Program-made: the position numbers and the translations under genes | NCBI GenBank assembly: GCA_037367405.1 | Contig: JAZKJV010000601.1 | Location: 682,001-746,000, forward strand | Direction of reading: 5' to 3' | Length of the DNA stretch: 64,000 nt | DNA from: Ottelia alismoides | Taxonomy: Eukaryota; Streptophyta; Magnoliopsida; Alismatales; Hydrocharitaceae | Shown here: piece after piece, positions 44,513 to 57,249 of the stretch | Layout: each line of letters opens with the position of its first letter | Position numbering within the stretch: the stretch's first letter is position 1 | The notes under the pieces: generated by a model | Told to the model about the DNA's origin: nothing | Database searches by the model: none | The model's input: the letters and a program-made list of their open reading frames with translations, nothing else

Positions 44513-44695
44513 TTGGTTAATCCAGTAATTGACTCAGTAATTGATGACTATGAGCAGTGTTCAGAAACTGAGGTTGCCTTAAGATCCTTTGATCTTAATA
44601 AGTGACTACAGTAGCATTCACAAATCATTGTCCCTTATGTACATCATGCAAAAATATTTAGGACCTAGCCTTTGGCCTTAGCTCATCCCAAGATC

Positions 44696-45656
44696 ATGGC
44701 AGACCAAGACATGTCTAGGAAATTAGCAGCTATGATGATAATGCTACAAGAAATGGGGTAAAAGCAACAAGCGTTAGAGGAGAGGCTCAATGCACAAGTT
44801 GAGAGACTTGAGGCATCCAGACATGTGGATGCTAGGATTAACGGTTCTGTCCATCTTTCTAAGGAAGAATCTAGTTACCATCCTTCAACTGAGTCTGCTC
44901 CTACCCTAGCTGAAGAAACAATGGAGACGACCCTTCTTAGACACAACATTACTAGATCATTACCGAAAGCAAAAGATTCCTCGATTTAAAGGCATAGAGA
45001 CACCTGCTGAGGCAGAACTATGTCTTGATGATGTCAATAGGATGTTGAGAATAATACACGCATCGACAAACACTTGGGTGCACTCACTGATTACTCCCTA
45101 GCAGACTATGCAAGACGATGGTGGAGAGTCATTTCCAAGAAATTAGTAGATCTTGTTCCATGGGTTGTTTTGAAGAAAGGTTCCGAGATCACTATTGTCC
45201 CTTCCATTGGGAAGAATTGAAGAGGAGGGAGTTGGCCTCTTTGACACATGGATCCAAGAATGTACGGGATTATCATATTCACCTTACGAAGCTACTACAT
45301 TACTCCCCAGTTCCAGAAGCTTCACCAAAAGAGTGTCTTACCAAATTTGTTAGAGTCTTTAGGGAGATTTGAGAGAAAAGCTTGCAGGTTTTAGAGCCAC
45401 CACTATATATGAAGCCATTGACATCGCCTCTCGTATTGAGATGGAGAGGGATAAAAACTGCCAAAGAAGAAGCTTTCACTTTACTGGAGGACCATCCAAT
45501 CGTAAGGTGAATTATAATCAAAGAGACAATAATTATCATCCAATTGGGTCTAGTATAAGCTCACCACATACGTAGGGCCAGGAATTATCTAGAAGAAGGG
45601 GTTTCGTTAGACCTCCACTATATCCTCGCGACACAGCAGTAGGAGCTAGTACCTCT
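44696..45656 (+). pseudogene. Chromovirus gag, copy 2
   Basis: Starts with the ATG at 44,696 (MADQDMSRKLAAMM) and shares the early TAA of copy 1. Two small deletions, near 44,945 and 45,080, break the capsid frame further, so the 132-codon stretch open in copy 1 is lost. The C-terminal frames at 45,118-45,372 and 45,369-45,575 match copy 1 closely (KRRELASLTHGSKNVRDYHI; REKLAGFRATTIYEAID). Confidence 0.82.
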
Positions 45657-46313
45657 GTGGCTAGGTCTTCAGCTCAAATAGGAGCACGTTTGTGTTATTA
45701 CTGTCATCAGGAAGGCCACATCAAGAAAGATTGTCCTAAGTTGAGATCTTTGATGTTTAAACTAACCTCAATTAACAGTATAACATCCACCTCGAGCAAT
45801 GGAGCAACACGTGGAGGAAGACATGGCAGAGGTCGTGGTTCACAAGGAACGTCTCCTATACAACAACCACCACAAAGTGTTGCATGTTCTAGCTTGCATA
45901 TTCCTAATGACAAGCTCAATGCAATTACTGAAGAACAAGCCTATAATTCAAACACGGTCGTACGAGGTACTGTTACTATTCATGGCTTTTCATTTCATGC
46001 CTTATTTGATTATGGTCATTCACATTCATTTCTTACTCGATTGTTAGTACCCATTTTGCGTAAGATACCAATAGAAGTACAACGGTCCCATCTAATCAAG
46101 GGACTAGGAGGACAAGTATTTATAATCCGAGAAATCATGGATAATTATATAGTACTGATACCAGAACATCAGTTACGTGTTTCACTACTACTAATCGAGA
46201 GGGAGGACTTTTATCTTATCTTAGGGATAGACTGGTTAGAAAGGCATCATGCATGTCTTGACTGTTTTCAGAAGACAGTAACGTTTTACCTTCCTGACTC
46301 AATAGAGTTCTAG
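45657..46313 (+). pseudogene. Chromovirus zinc knuckle and protease, longest open frame, copy 2
   Basis: This 218-codon stretch is the best-preserved retroelement frame in the window. Residues 13-26 form the CCHC knuckle (CYYCHQEGHIKKDC). A Gly/Arg-rich tract at about 51-62 (TRGGRHGRGRG) follows and fits RNA binding. The protease active site is at Asp118 in LFDYGHSHSF, with Tyr where Ser or Thr is normal. ILGIDWLERHHA near residue 187 is the closing motif, and the frame ends SIEF then stop. Copy 1 has the same region broken by a 2-base deletion. The first codon is not a true start, because the polyprotein would read in from gag. Open frame without function is likely. Confidence 0.82.
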
Positions 46314-46564
46314 TTCATTGGAAAGACATCCAATGATAATGTCAAATTTATCTCTACTTTTAAGGCACAACAACTATTAGAGCAAGGGTGCCAAGGTTAT
46401 TTAGCCTATGTAACCACTACATCAGAGTCAGACCGAATGATAGAAGATGTACCTATAGTGTGTGAGTTTCGTGATGTATTTCCAGAGGAACTGCCTAGAT
46501 TACCATCTGAACAAGAGATTGAATTTAAAATCTCTCTCATACATAATACTCAGCCTATTTACAA

Positions 46565-47345
46565 GAGTTAAAGGTACAGTTGCAAGAACTGTTAAATAAA
46601 GGATTCATTCATTCTAGTACTTCACCATGGGGTGCACCTGTCCTATTTGTTAGGAAAAAGGATGGGTCAATGCAGTTGTGCATTCACTATAGATAACTAA
46701 ACAAGAAGACCGTAAAGAACAAGTATCCTCTGCCAAGAATAGATAATCTCTTTTATCAGTTATAGGTTTCAAGTGTATATTCCAAGATTGACTTAAGATC
46801 TGGATACGATCAGTTGAAGATAAAAGATGCGGACATCCCCAAGATAGCCTTTCGAACTAGATATATACATTATGAATTCTTAGTTATGCCTTTTGGACTG
46901 ACAAATGCCCCAACAGCCTTCAAGAATCTCATGAATAGAGTATTCAAGGTGTTCTTAGATCACTTTGTAGTACTCTTTATTGATGATGTGCTTATTTACT
47001 CCAAGGACCACTATTTGCACGAATACTATCTCAAGGGGGCACTTGAAACTCTAAGGAAGAATAAATTGTATGCTAAATATAGAAAATGTGACTTCTAGCT
47101 ATCTGAAGTGTCTTTCTTAGGCCATGTTATTTCTGGGGAAGGTATATCAGTTGATCCTACAAAGTTTAGTGCATTGATGAGTTGGGAATGCCCGAAAACT
47201 GTCACAGAAATATAATCTTTTCTGGGATTATCTAGGTATTATAGAAGATTTGTGAAAGACTTTCCACAAATAGCATTGCCAATGACTAGTCTGACTCAAA
47301 AGGAAGTTCCATTCAAATGGTCCCATGCATGTGAAACTAGTTTCT
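46565..47345 (+). pseudogene. Chromovirus reverse transcriptase, copy 2
   Basis: Same domain as at 17,746-18,540. Catalytic [10 protein letters not shown] is intact. A C-to-T change turns the Gln after KCDF into a stop at 47,096-47,098, so the open part is 94 codons (46,814-47,098). Downstream, [14 protein letters not shown] can still be read. Stops after HYR and DQL are shared with copy 1. Confidence 0.88.
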
Positions 47346-47750
47346 AAACACGAAAATATGCCTAACATATGCACCCATCCTTACTCTAGCCTCCGAGTGA
47401 AGGGTTCATAGTATAAAATATTGCAACTAAAGAAGGACTTGGGGCAGTTCTTATGCAACATGGTAAGGCAGTTACGTATGCATCACGACAGCTTAGGACA
47501 CATGAGAAGAGCTACCCAACACATGACCTTCAATTAGATGTTGTAGTTTTCGCTTTAAAGATATGAAGACACTACCTCTATGGTATTACTTTTTGAATCT
47601 TCATTGATCATAAAAGCTTGAAATATCTGTTTGATCAAAAGAAGCTCAATATGAGATAGAGACAATGGCTAGAGTTGTTGAAAGACTATGATTGCACTAT
47701 CTCCTACCACGTTGGTAAGGGGAACGTCGTAGCATATGCCCTTGGTAGAA
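47346..47750 (+). pseudogene. Chromovirus RNase H, copy 2
   Basis: [34 protein letters not shown] and FIDHKSLKYLFDQKKL are visible. As in copy 1, the first Asp is replaced (here the codon before is also a stop, TATAAA-ATT) and Glu reads Gln. One extra stop has replaced the Trp in KIWRHYL. Confidence 0.8.
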
Positions 47751-48829
47751 GAACCTATTCACCTGGGTTGGTGAGTGCTATCCACTTCTGGGGTTTACTA
47801 TCAATGTTAAGTGAATGGAAACCATTTGAGAGTAGTGTCGATACTATAACTACAACTCACCGATATAAACCAGAGATCTGGGATAAAGTAAAGAAAGGAC
47901 AGGTGGATAATCCAGTCCTTAAAGACATGAGACAACAACTTGAGAAGAATGAGATAGAGGGATTCTAGATCCAACATGGGTTACTATATAACCATCACAG
48001 AGCTTATGTACCAGACATACCTGAACTGAGGAAAGACATCTTACGTGAAGCTCATTGTTCTAGATTATCTATTCATACATGAATTATGAAGATGTATAAG
48101 GATCTTCATTCATACTTTTGGTCGCCGAGAATGAAGAAAGATGTTGCTGAGTTTGTGAATTCATGTTTCACTTTCCAACAGGTAAAAGCTTCACACCAAA
48201 AGCCACCATAATTTTTACAACCCCTCCCCATACCTGAGTGGAAATGGGAAAGCATTTCCATGGTCTTCGTTACTGGCTTACCTCAGACGACTGGTAGTAA
48301 AGATAGTATTTGGGTTATAATAGATCATCTGACCAATGTGGTACACTTTATTCCAATAAGTTTGTCTTTCACTCTAGATAAGCTTGCTGCGTTATACATT
48401 ACATATGTGATCCATCTCCATTGTTTTCCAAAGGAAGTAGTTTCCGATCGATATTCACGATTCACCTCACATTATTGGGAGAACTTCATGAAAGCCTTAG
48501 GTACACAACTATACTTGAGCAAAACATATAATCCACAATCAGATGGTCAACCATAACGTACGAGTTAGAAATTAGATGATATGCTACGAGCATGTGCCTT
48601 TGAATGGAAAGGATCATGGATTAAACATTTACCTCTTGCAGAATTCACATACAACAATAGTTACCATACAAGTATTGGCATGGCACCATTTGAAGCTCTT
48701 TATGGACGATGGTGTACTACTCCTTTGTGTTGGCAAGAGGTCGGGTTAAAGAACCTTTATGATTCAGATAGACTACACGAGACACGGGAAGTTGTAGAGC
48801 TTGCTCGAAAAAGACTAATAATTGCCTAG
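47751..48829 (+). pseudogene. Chromovirus integrase, copy 2
   Basis: The frame 48,260-48,556 (98 codons) covers the catalytic core. The first acidic residue of the core is lost: MDFVNG in copy 1 is MVFVTG here. The second, in VSDRYSRFTS, is kept. The third, Glu in GQPERT, is a stop here (GQP then TAA). Two of three catalytic residues are therefore gone. The following frame, 48,581-48,829, keeps LAEFTYNNSYHTSIGMAPFE. The start has the same broken zinc-binding region as copy 1. Confidence 0.85.
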
Positions 48830-48913
48830 AGTCATTAGAAAAGCTATTGTGATACCAGGAGAAGAGACCTTTAGTTTAAGATAGGTGACTTTGTATTTCT
48901 CAAAGTATCGCCT

Positions 48914-49299
48914 ATGAAAGGAGTTCATAGGTTTGGCTTGCCTGGAAAATTGGCACCTAGGTTTGTGGGTCCCTTTGAAATCATTGAGCAGATTGGAAAA
49001 GTGGCATGTAGACTTGTGCTTCCTCCACATATTTCGGTAATACATGATGTTTTTCATGTATCAAACCTGAGAAAAACATTAGGGATCCAGAGCATAAGAT
49101 AAGTTATGATGATTTACATGTTGAGCCAGACTTGACATACAAAGAAATACTTATGGAAATACTAGATAGAGATATCAAGAAGTTGAGGAATAAAGAGGTG
49201 CCTTTAGTTAAAGTATGATGGCGGAACCAAGAGTTTGAAGAAGCCACATGAGAATCTGAGGCAGAAATGATAGAAAAATACTCTTACTTGTTTGAATAG
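48914..49299 (+). pseudogene. Integrase C-terminus and chromodomain, copy 2
   Basis: [20 protein letters not shown] to [11 protein letters not shown], then the chromodomain in the shifted frame. A new stop replaces Leu in KVLWRN (KV then TGA). Final TAG at 49,297-49,299. Confidence 0.83.
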
Positions 49300-49442
49300 T
49301 AATACTATATATTGTATATATTTTATTATAAATGAAATAACTTTCATTCTCTATAAGGTTGTTATAGTTTCAACCCTCTTTAAGGTTGTTATGCCTACAT
49401 TTCTAGTTTTGAGGACAAGACTTCCCTTAAGGTTGATATAAT

Positions 49443-50784
49443 TGTAAAACCTTGAAGTTGGTCTCCCTCAGATTCTACATCATAAGATCCTGCTCGTCAA
49501 GAGGAAACCAATGGAATTTGTTTTGTATGAATCAGACTTCATTTGGAATTGTTATGATTTTCAGAAGAAAGAGAAGTAAAGAGGTTTAACCCGTCATTAA
49601 CCCAAAATGGCTGTCATTAAGACTAATTAAACATTATTAAAGAAACTAATGATAGATTGAAAACCACTAATGACTATTAGCGAACACTAATCAATAGTTA
49701 GCAAAAGATAAGCCTAAGTCGTGAAAGTTAAATCGTGATTAGTGAAAGTTAATCACAATTAGAGTTAATTAAGCATCATTAGCGAATCTAGAATGCCCTG
49801 TAATGTTCTAACTTAAGCCCTACGTTTCGGATAAGTTTTGACCAAAACCATGGGCTAAAACCATGGACCGCTAAATGCAGTTAAGCGCTAAACCATGGTT
49901 TTCTAAACGTGGTTGGCAGTTATCTGGAGCCTATAAATACCCCCCTCCCCACCCATTCAATTCTCTACAATTTCCACTACCACCACCCCAACATCTAGGG
50001 TCGAGAGGTCAAGAGGAGTAGGAGGTAAGTAAGGAGTGTTAGCGAAGCGCTATCGGGGGAACGAGGAGGAGGAAGGTGCGATCCTCTCTTAGTTTGCTCC
50101 ATGAGTTAGATTTTTTATTCTTTCAGTTTCGTTACTCTTGATGATTTTATAGAAGAAAGTCTTTTCGTTTATCTTTTAAAATATATCTCGATATAAGGGG
50201 AAACTCTGTCGAAATATTTCTAGAAATATATTCCAGTATAAGGGAAAACTCTACCCAAATTTTCTTGGAAATATCACCCTATATAAGGGGAAGTTCTTCC
50301 AAAATTTTAAGAAAATTATGTTCTTTGCGTTCTTCATGTTCTTCATTCCTTCTTCGTGTTCTTGGCACGTTCTTAGTGTTTTGGATACGAAAATGAAATT
50401 CAATAGTTTTATTAGCCTTAAATCATTCTTTTTGAAAACAAAACATAATAAAGCACTGCATACACGAGATAGAGCTTGATTAGGTAACGAAATCCTTCCT
50501 TTTGATGTTGGGTTTTCATATGAGATCGTTGAAATTTCTGATTTTATGTTGTTTGTTATGAAGAACCCTATTTTTGGCTATTTTTGAGAAAGTATGAAAA
50601 GTTACTTTGTGATTCCCACTAAAATAAGGGTTAAGCATCGGATTGAGGCACTGGCTTGAAAAGGTAGGGTTTGTTAGTTAATATAAGCATAAATATGAGT
50701 ATATATGCATGTGAATAACATAAATGCGAGTTTATACTAAGTGTTGATGATTATGAAAATCGAAGACTTAACGAAAGAATTTCA
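49443..50784 (+). repeat. Chromovirus 3' LTR, truncated, copy 2
   Basis: TGTAAAACCTTGAAG to GAAAGAATTTCA; truncated at the same base as copy 1. TATA box at 49,932-49,939. TTAAGGTTGTTAT-type repeats precede it as in copy 1. Confidence 0.88.
49932..49939 (+). promoter_or_regulatory. TATA box in chromovirus 3' LTR, copy 2
   Basis: TATAAATA in the context GGAGCCTATAAATACCCCC, as in copy 1. Confidence 0.65.
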
Positions 50785-51739
50785 AAAAAGCAAAAAAATA
50801 AATTAAAATCGTAATAAAATACCAAATTAAATAATAAAAAAATATTTTATACACAAAAATAAATAAAATCATCTACAATTTGAAATGAATTATTTTTTGA
50901 ATAAATTGGCATTTTTGTCGCCTAGCGGGCTGGCGTGGCACAATGGTGGCGTGTCAAGAGTTGACCATTGGTCAACTTCCCCTACTTCTGATTAGACACA
51001 AACCTGTCAAACCCCATGTTTTCTTGCCTTTTTCTCTATTGAAACATTGTTCAATCGACTTTGCATCCTTCACGAAAAATAATCATCATTCCTCCAGGAT
51101 TCACGCCGAGATCATGATTATACTGTACATACGCTCGATTTGTTGATTTAGCCCAGTCAATAAGGGTGCATGTTCATGTTCGTAAATAAAAAACTCCATC
51201 TTCCACTGATTCTTTGGTCATTTTCTGAAGTCCTAAGCCCCTTGCTTCTGCCAAGAGTGCATCCCCGTGACAGGGGGACGTCCCCTGATGCTCCACTGTG
51301 GCTGATGGATGGCATAGGTGAACCCAGGCAGTGCTCCAACGATTGTCCTACTCCCTAGCCAATACCCCGGTTTGAGTTGCGCTTTTATGATTTTTTGGTA
51401 GAGTTTAATTCCAATATTTTAAGCATGCATTTCTTTTATCCTTTAAACCATATATTTATCATAGAATTCTTGATTCATAGTTCGTCGGAGCTCCGCTGCG
51501 ACAAACATTTCACCGTGTTCCCGATTGTTTTCGCCGCACTTTCCATCTTCATTTCATTTCCCTTTGTCTTTTCGACACCCCGCGCACCTCTGTCCAACCA
51601 GATCCATTTGGATCAGGAATCAAATCTTCTGCCACCTCACCGGAAACATCTCCACCCACCTCATATTTCATTCTCACAGCTTCATTTTTGGTCGAGGATC
51701 ACCCTCTCGAGTTGTGCTTTCATCCTGTGTAGGTCACAA
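50785..51739 (+). other. Segment between truncated LTR and copia LTR, copy 2
   Basis: Same as 21,978-22,936 with substitutions. Frames at 50,943-51,146, 51,170-51,358 and 51,377-51,808 differ in extent from copy 1, which argues against coding constraint. Inverted W-box pair at 50,959-50,977. Confidence 0.45.
50959..50977 (+). promoter_or_regulatory. Inverted W-box pair, copy 2
   Basis: AGTTGACC-ATT-GGTCAACT. Both arms are identical to copy 1 and only the spacer base differs. Confidence 0.5.
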
Positions 51740-54252
51740 TGTTGGACATGTGAGCCCATGGTGAGCCATTATGCAATAAATGTTATTGCAATTCACTCCT
51801 CGATATAAAACGAAGAATAACTAATTTGCATAATAGGTCCCTTAATACAATTAGGGTTATGTATCATGGCCATCTTAATGATCATACAGTTGTTGATTCA
51901 ATGATTGAATCATAGAGGCTGGTGCTTGGATGAATATCTAAAGAGTTAGATTGAGGACTCATCAAGCACCATCAAATGATTGTTAAGATGTGATCTCTAG
52001 CACAAGTAGGAGATATCAATCCTTATCTCTAAAGGCTGATATCTGACTGACCTCTTGATGCAGGTCCTCTGTATAGGAATAGAGATTCAAAGGTGTCAGA
52101 TTAGTTAGGTCAAAGAGTTGACTTAACGAGATTGAGATAACCAAAGACCTACGTTGTATGTTGTCATGGTATAGGCACGCATCCTTTGACGAAGACAGTT
52201 GTGTTACTATATGTCTGAGTATGTACATTTGGTAGACTGATAAGTTGATGGCCTAATCTATATGTATATACCAGTGAGCTGGTGTGTATATAAGGGCATA
52301 TGAGCAATACGATCTCTGAAAGGGATCATACAGGTTCATTATTGAACCGAAAGACATGAGCTCACTCATGAGATATTGGGAAGAATCAAATTCTGTGCAT
52401 GGTCGTCGTGCTTTGGAAGCTTGACTGAATTTGTACGTTTGATATATACTTTTGGAAAGTATATGATCAACATCTGGGTATGATATATGCTTTTGGAAAG
52501 TGTATGATTGATACCAACTCCCAATAGTCAAATGAAGACAGTCTAAAAGAGATCTAAAAACTTCGTGTTTATTCTAGGTCTTCTAGTATGCAGGATGTAC
52601 ATGTATCAAGAATACCTGAGGGTGATGTGATCATAAATAATTGTATAACCATGACGCATCCATTCCTAGGGAGTGATGAATCGGGTCTGGATTTTAGTGA
52701 CTCCTCTCAGTAGAGATGTGATATGATCTTCGTCCAAATATTGGACATTGATCCCAATGTGATTCAGATGCAATAAGAAGATTAGATTTGTGGTCCTGAT
52801 TTAATCAATCATCTATGGGAGGTCCGCGAGATCTTGATTTGAGCCGTGATCTCAATATCCAAGTCACTGTACGTGGAACAATACAATCGCCCTATCCTTA
52901 TCTCCAAGTATCCACGGAGAAAGCACATTATCCTTGTAGGAGTTCAAGATTGATTCCATAGTTGATTTATATATATACAAGCATTGAGATATGGATGATT
53001 AAATATGATTTAATCGTAAAAAATAATATGAATTTGATTCGTATTATTTATCCATATAAGAATATTTATCTAAGATAATTAGATGTGATTTAATTATCAA
53101 AGATGCGAATAATGTGAATATGATTCATATTATTTGAGCACATGAGAATAGAAATTCAAGATGAATAAATATGATTTAATTATCATGGATATGAATAATG
53201 TGGATAGTACTATCCATATTAATCAGGTATATTACAAATGTGATTTATAATATATTAGAGAGAGAGCATATTGTGATTTATATTTGTTAATTAATTATTG
53301 ATGTCAATTGGATTCACGTTGGATGATTAATTGAAAATATAATTTACATTTTATTTTGGGATGTGAATGTGATTCACATTTTTCCAATTGTATGATTGCA
53401 ATATTTCACAAGATAATTATGAATTATTTTTGTGAAACAATTTACAACAAATGTTGTTGTAAATCTTGGAGATATCATAAGGTAGTGAGATCTCATGAGA
53501 TAATGAAATCTCATGAGATAGTGAGATCTTATGAGTGGACGTCCCCCCTTTTAAAGGGATGTGGTTTATCTCCACATTATCTCTAATTATAATTAATTGA
53601 TTTAATTTGAATTTAAATATTTTGATTTATCAATATATATTAAATTAAATTAAATTAATTGTGTCATGTTTTCACAACAAAATCATGGCGATTGAAAGAA
53701 AGACAAATCAATCTCGTCCATTGATTTTGTGTTGTCCATTGATTACGATCCATGGATCCCAAAACACGATTTAAGAACCCCTTGCTCTTCAAATTACATG
53801 ATCAATCCATAAGCTCTCACTCTCTCTCTCTACACGCCAAAGGTGCTCTCCCTCTCTGCCATTGTGGCCATACACCATGGAGCCCAAGAGAGAGTCGTCA
53901 TCATCGAAGCATCATCATTGTGCTGCTGGATCATCTACTCATGGATCTCCATCTCCTTCGACGTGCCTCGCTCGTGAAGCAGATGTTGGATCTCATGTGA
54001 TGAGATGAGGAGATTCGCTGCTTGGATCATCAAGATGGGTTGCGAGGAGTACTTGTCTCATCAACGTGCTCACAAGTGTCTCCTCGGTTGGATTGGACTT
54101 GAGACTGGAGGTCTCTTGGTTTAGAGACTCGATCGCAACCATGCTTCAAGAGGTAACCCTAGTACCTATTTGTGGTTTAGATGAAACGATCCAAGAAGTG
54201 TTCTTGGAGCATGTGGTTTCATCATTTATTTTTTTTTCAAATTCCGATTCCT
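51740..54252 (+). mobile_element. Ty1/copia LTR, plus strand, copy 2
   Basis: Starts TGTTGGACATGTGAGCC and ends before GGAGCCACTAGTGTGACTAG. Length about 2.5 kb. Carries the 18-bp tandem repeat at 53,486-53,535 and the TTTACAACA dyad near 53,440-53,463. The TATA site is more decayed than in copy 1 (GATTTAAG). Confidence 0.75.
53486..53535 (+). repeat. 18-bp palindromic tandem repeat in copia LTR, copy 2
   Basis: Units start at 53,486, 53,504 and 53,522. The third has one change (CTTATGAG). Confidence 0.8.
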
Positions 54253-56280
54253 GGAGCCACTAGTGTGACTAGTCGCTCTCGATCGCATATGATGCAATCC
54301 TCATGCTTCCGTGATGCGCTTGAGGATTTTCCACATATCCTTCACACGAAGCCAATGGAGCTCAGTTGGGTTCGAATCAACTCAACTTGCAGGTACCTGA
54401 AGTCCCTTCTTTCCCGGAGCTCTCCTGACCTCGTCGTGAGGTCCTTGAGCCCCTTTCGACCCCCAGATGCTGTGTAAGACCACCCCGGAGGAATAGAGCC
54501 CAACGCCATCGCCAAAGACCACTGAAGGATGGAGAAATCGATAATCGAAGCTCGGAGGCAGGGACCTTCTTCCCTGTTCTTCGAGCAACCAGCAGCTGTT
54601 CGATCTGAGGAGCTGCCCCAAATTTGATCGTGGTTGTCCACCTTTGCCATGTTTCAGCCTCTGATGAAGAATCAAGATCTAATCCAGACCGATCATCTGC
54701 GAAGCGTTATCGACCGTTGCTCTCTCAACACGTGGATAAGTGGATGGTGCTCCACCATCCAATCGCATGCTACTTTGGGGTATATTGCATATCCAACCCC
54801 TGAACTTTTTGTATTTGTTATCTAATTCGGTAAATAAAATATATTATTTAAAAATCATTGGACATTTTGCAAAATGACCCATGAGCTTTCTTTAATTACA
54901 CTTTGGTCTATTACAGCTTAACTAACTTGTCGTCCCACGTAAGCTGGGCAAATTGAAGGGACCACCCTGCGAGTTTTTATATTTATATTTAGTACAATAA
55001 AATGAAATGAACATTGTATATTTTTTTAAATTTTTTGGAAGGCCCCTGGACTTTATTGTATTTGATTTTCGTCCTTCCCAAGCGTGTCACGTGTAGCCCT
55101 ACGTGATGGGAAAATTGCATGTATATTCCAAAATTTTTGTAATTTATTATTAATCAAATAAAATTTCATGTGTGTTGTTTATTTACGGGTTATTTGCATA
55201 CGCATCCCAGTGGTTATATTAATTGCGAAAATGCTGTGTTTTATCTATTTATTAGATATTGCTATTGTGCTCCAAGAAATCCACAAATATAGGGTTAGAT
55301 GCTTCATGTCATGTAATTTCATGCCTATATTTTGCATTTTTTGCTTCTAATCTATTTATTAAAAATGAAAAAGGGTACATATATTCCTTGTTTAAATTAG
55401 AAAATAGCAAAATAAAATAAAAATATCTCTTAAAATTCCAAAAAATTATGTATAGTATATTTTGTCCTATTTTAATTTCATACCGAAAATCGCTAAAAAT
55501 TGAAAAACAAAGAAAGCCTAAAATCTAAAAATCCTAAAATCTCTTAAAAATTCTAAAAATCCAAAATACTGTTTCTGTTCATAATTTTATTTACATAAAT
55601 ATCTATATATTAAAATCGATTTGGGTAGTTTGGTACCTATTTACTAGTTTTCATATCAAAATCAATTTCATGTATTGTCTTAATCCCTTATTTGGGATAT
55701 TTCTGACTTTGAAAATATATTAAAAGTAGCAAAAAATCCAGAAAAATAACAAAAAAATAGAAAAATATAAAAAGCACAAAATTATTATTTTTTATTGTAT
55801 TTTGACTATTTTTACGTATTTATAGACATGGTATCTATTTATGTCTTGTATTATATATACATATAGATATATGTATACATATATATATATTATATTAAAA
55901 TGAAAAAGAAATATAAAAATTTAAAAGTATAGAAAGAAAATACAAAATTAACACCAAAAATAAAGTAAAAAATATAAAAATTAAAAATGCACAAAAATAA
56001 TAACATGGACAAGAGATAAAAGACATAAATTTTTGTGCATTGTATTTTGTCTCCTTCTATTGTTTGCTCCATGTGTTCGACCTCTACACATTCTTATACT
56101 CTATACACACTGTTGTAGAGTTATAATAAATTTTAACTCTATATTTTTTATACTTAATTGATTTATTCTTATTGTGGGTTAATTGTTGATTGATTGAGGT
56201 TTATTGAGTGGTCAACGCATTGATTGCGATCTCGTCTTGTGAGATTGTACAACCCTCTATTTTTCTCGATTATCAATGAT
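54253..56280 (+). other. Unassigned LTR-like segment, copy 2
   Basis: Counterpart of 25,471-27,540. Frames at 54,181-54,477 on plus and 54,342-54,675 on minus have no domains. Small indels separate the copies in the A-rich part (for example near 55,230). Confidence 0.35.
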
Positions 56281-56866
56281 CCCTTTAAGAGATGATTACT
56301 CATATGCCCTTGTATTCACACCAACACGTCAATGCATAGACATTGATTAGGCCATCAATATATCGATCTGACAAATGTACATGCTCAAATATAAAGTAAC
56401 ACATCTGTTTCCGGTTAGAGGAAACATGACAATATCGTGACAGCATACAACATAGATCTTTTGTTATCTCGATCTCGTTAAGTCAACTCTTGGACCTGAC
56501 TTATCTAACATCTCTGAATCTTTATTCCTATGCAAACGACATGCCTCAAGAGGTTAGATAGATATCAACCCATTAGAGGAAGGATTGCCATCTCCAACTC
56601 AGGCTGGAGATCCTCTCTTAACAATCATTTAACGGTGCTTAATGAGTCCTCAATCAAACTCTTTATATATTCTTCCAAGCACCAACCTCTATGATTCGAC
56701 AATTGAATCAAAAACTGCATGATCATCAAGATGGCCATGGTACATAACCCTAATTGTACTAAGGAACCTATTATGCAAATTAATTATCATTCATTTTAGA
56801 TCAAGGAATGATATTTGCAGTAGCATTTACTGCATAATGGCTCACCATGGGCTCGCATGTACAAGA
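56281..56866 (-). mobile_element. Inverted copia LTR fragment, copy 2
   Basis: Counterpart of 27,541-28,125. Minus-strand start TCTTGTACATGCGAGC has more changes than copy 1. The polypurine tract CTAGTAGGGGAT-like sequence lies just before it. Confidence 0.72.
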
Positions 56867-57249
56867 ATCCCCTACTAGCCCAAAGAGCCATAAATTGATT
56901 AATATTTAAACCCACACTCATGTGTTAATCATAAGCTATTTTGAAAAATATCTAAGTAAGATGACTAGTCACTCTGTTCCCAAGACATTATGCCAGGTCT
57001 ATTATGGTACTTGCATATCCTCTTCTGGTAATGCTCACATCCAATGCAAATGTTGCATCTTATGCAATCATTACTCAATTTTGAAGACTTTATAGTGTTG
57101 TTAACACTACAACTCAATAATCATTATTAGTATCATGTAATTTCTATTATCCTTATCAGAATACCTTTATTCCCGGAGATCTCTATCTCCTCATACTAAG
57201 ACCCAGTCTTATATCTTATATGACATTTGCAATTAAAACCTTTTAGATC

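Larger units (their letters stand above)
42167..50784 (+). mobile_element. Ty3/gypsy chromovirus (Tekay/Del-like), copy 2, defective
   Basis: Same structure as copy 1, with shared ancestral stops and its own new lesions: a stop in RT at 47,096, loss of two integrase catalytic residues and a stop in the chromodomain. On the other hand it keeps the knuckle-protease frame open, which copy 1 has lost. It is the sister of the element at 13.3-22.0 kb by duplication of DNA, not by transposition. Confidence 0.88.
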
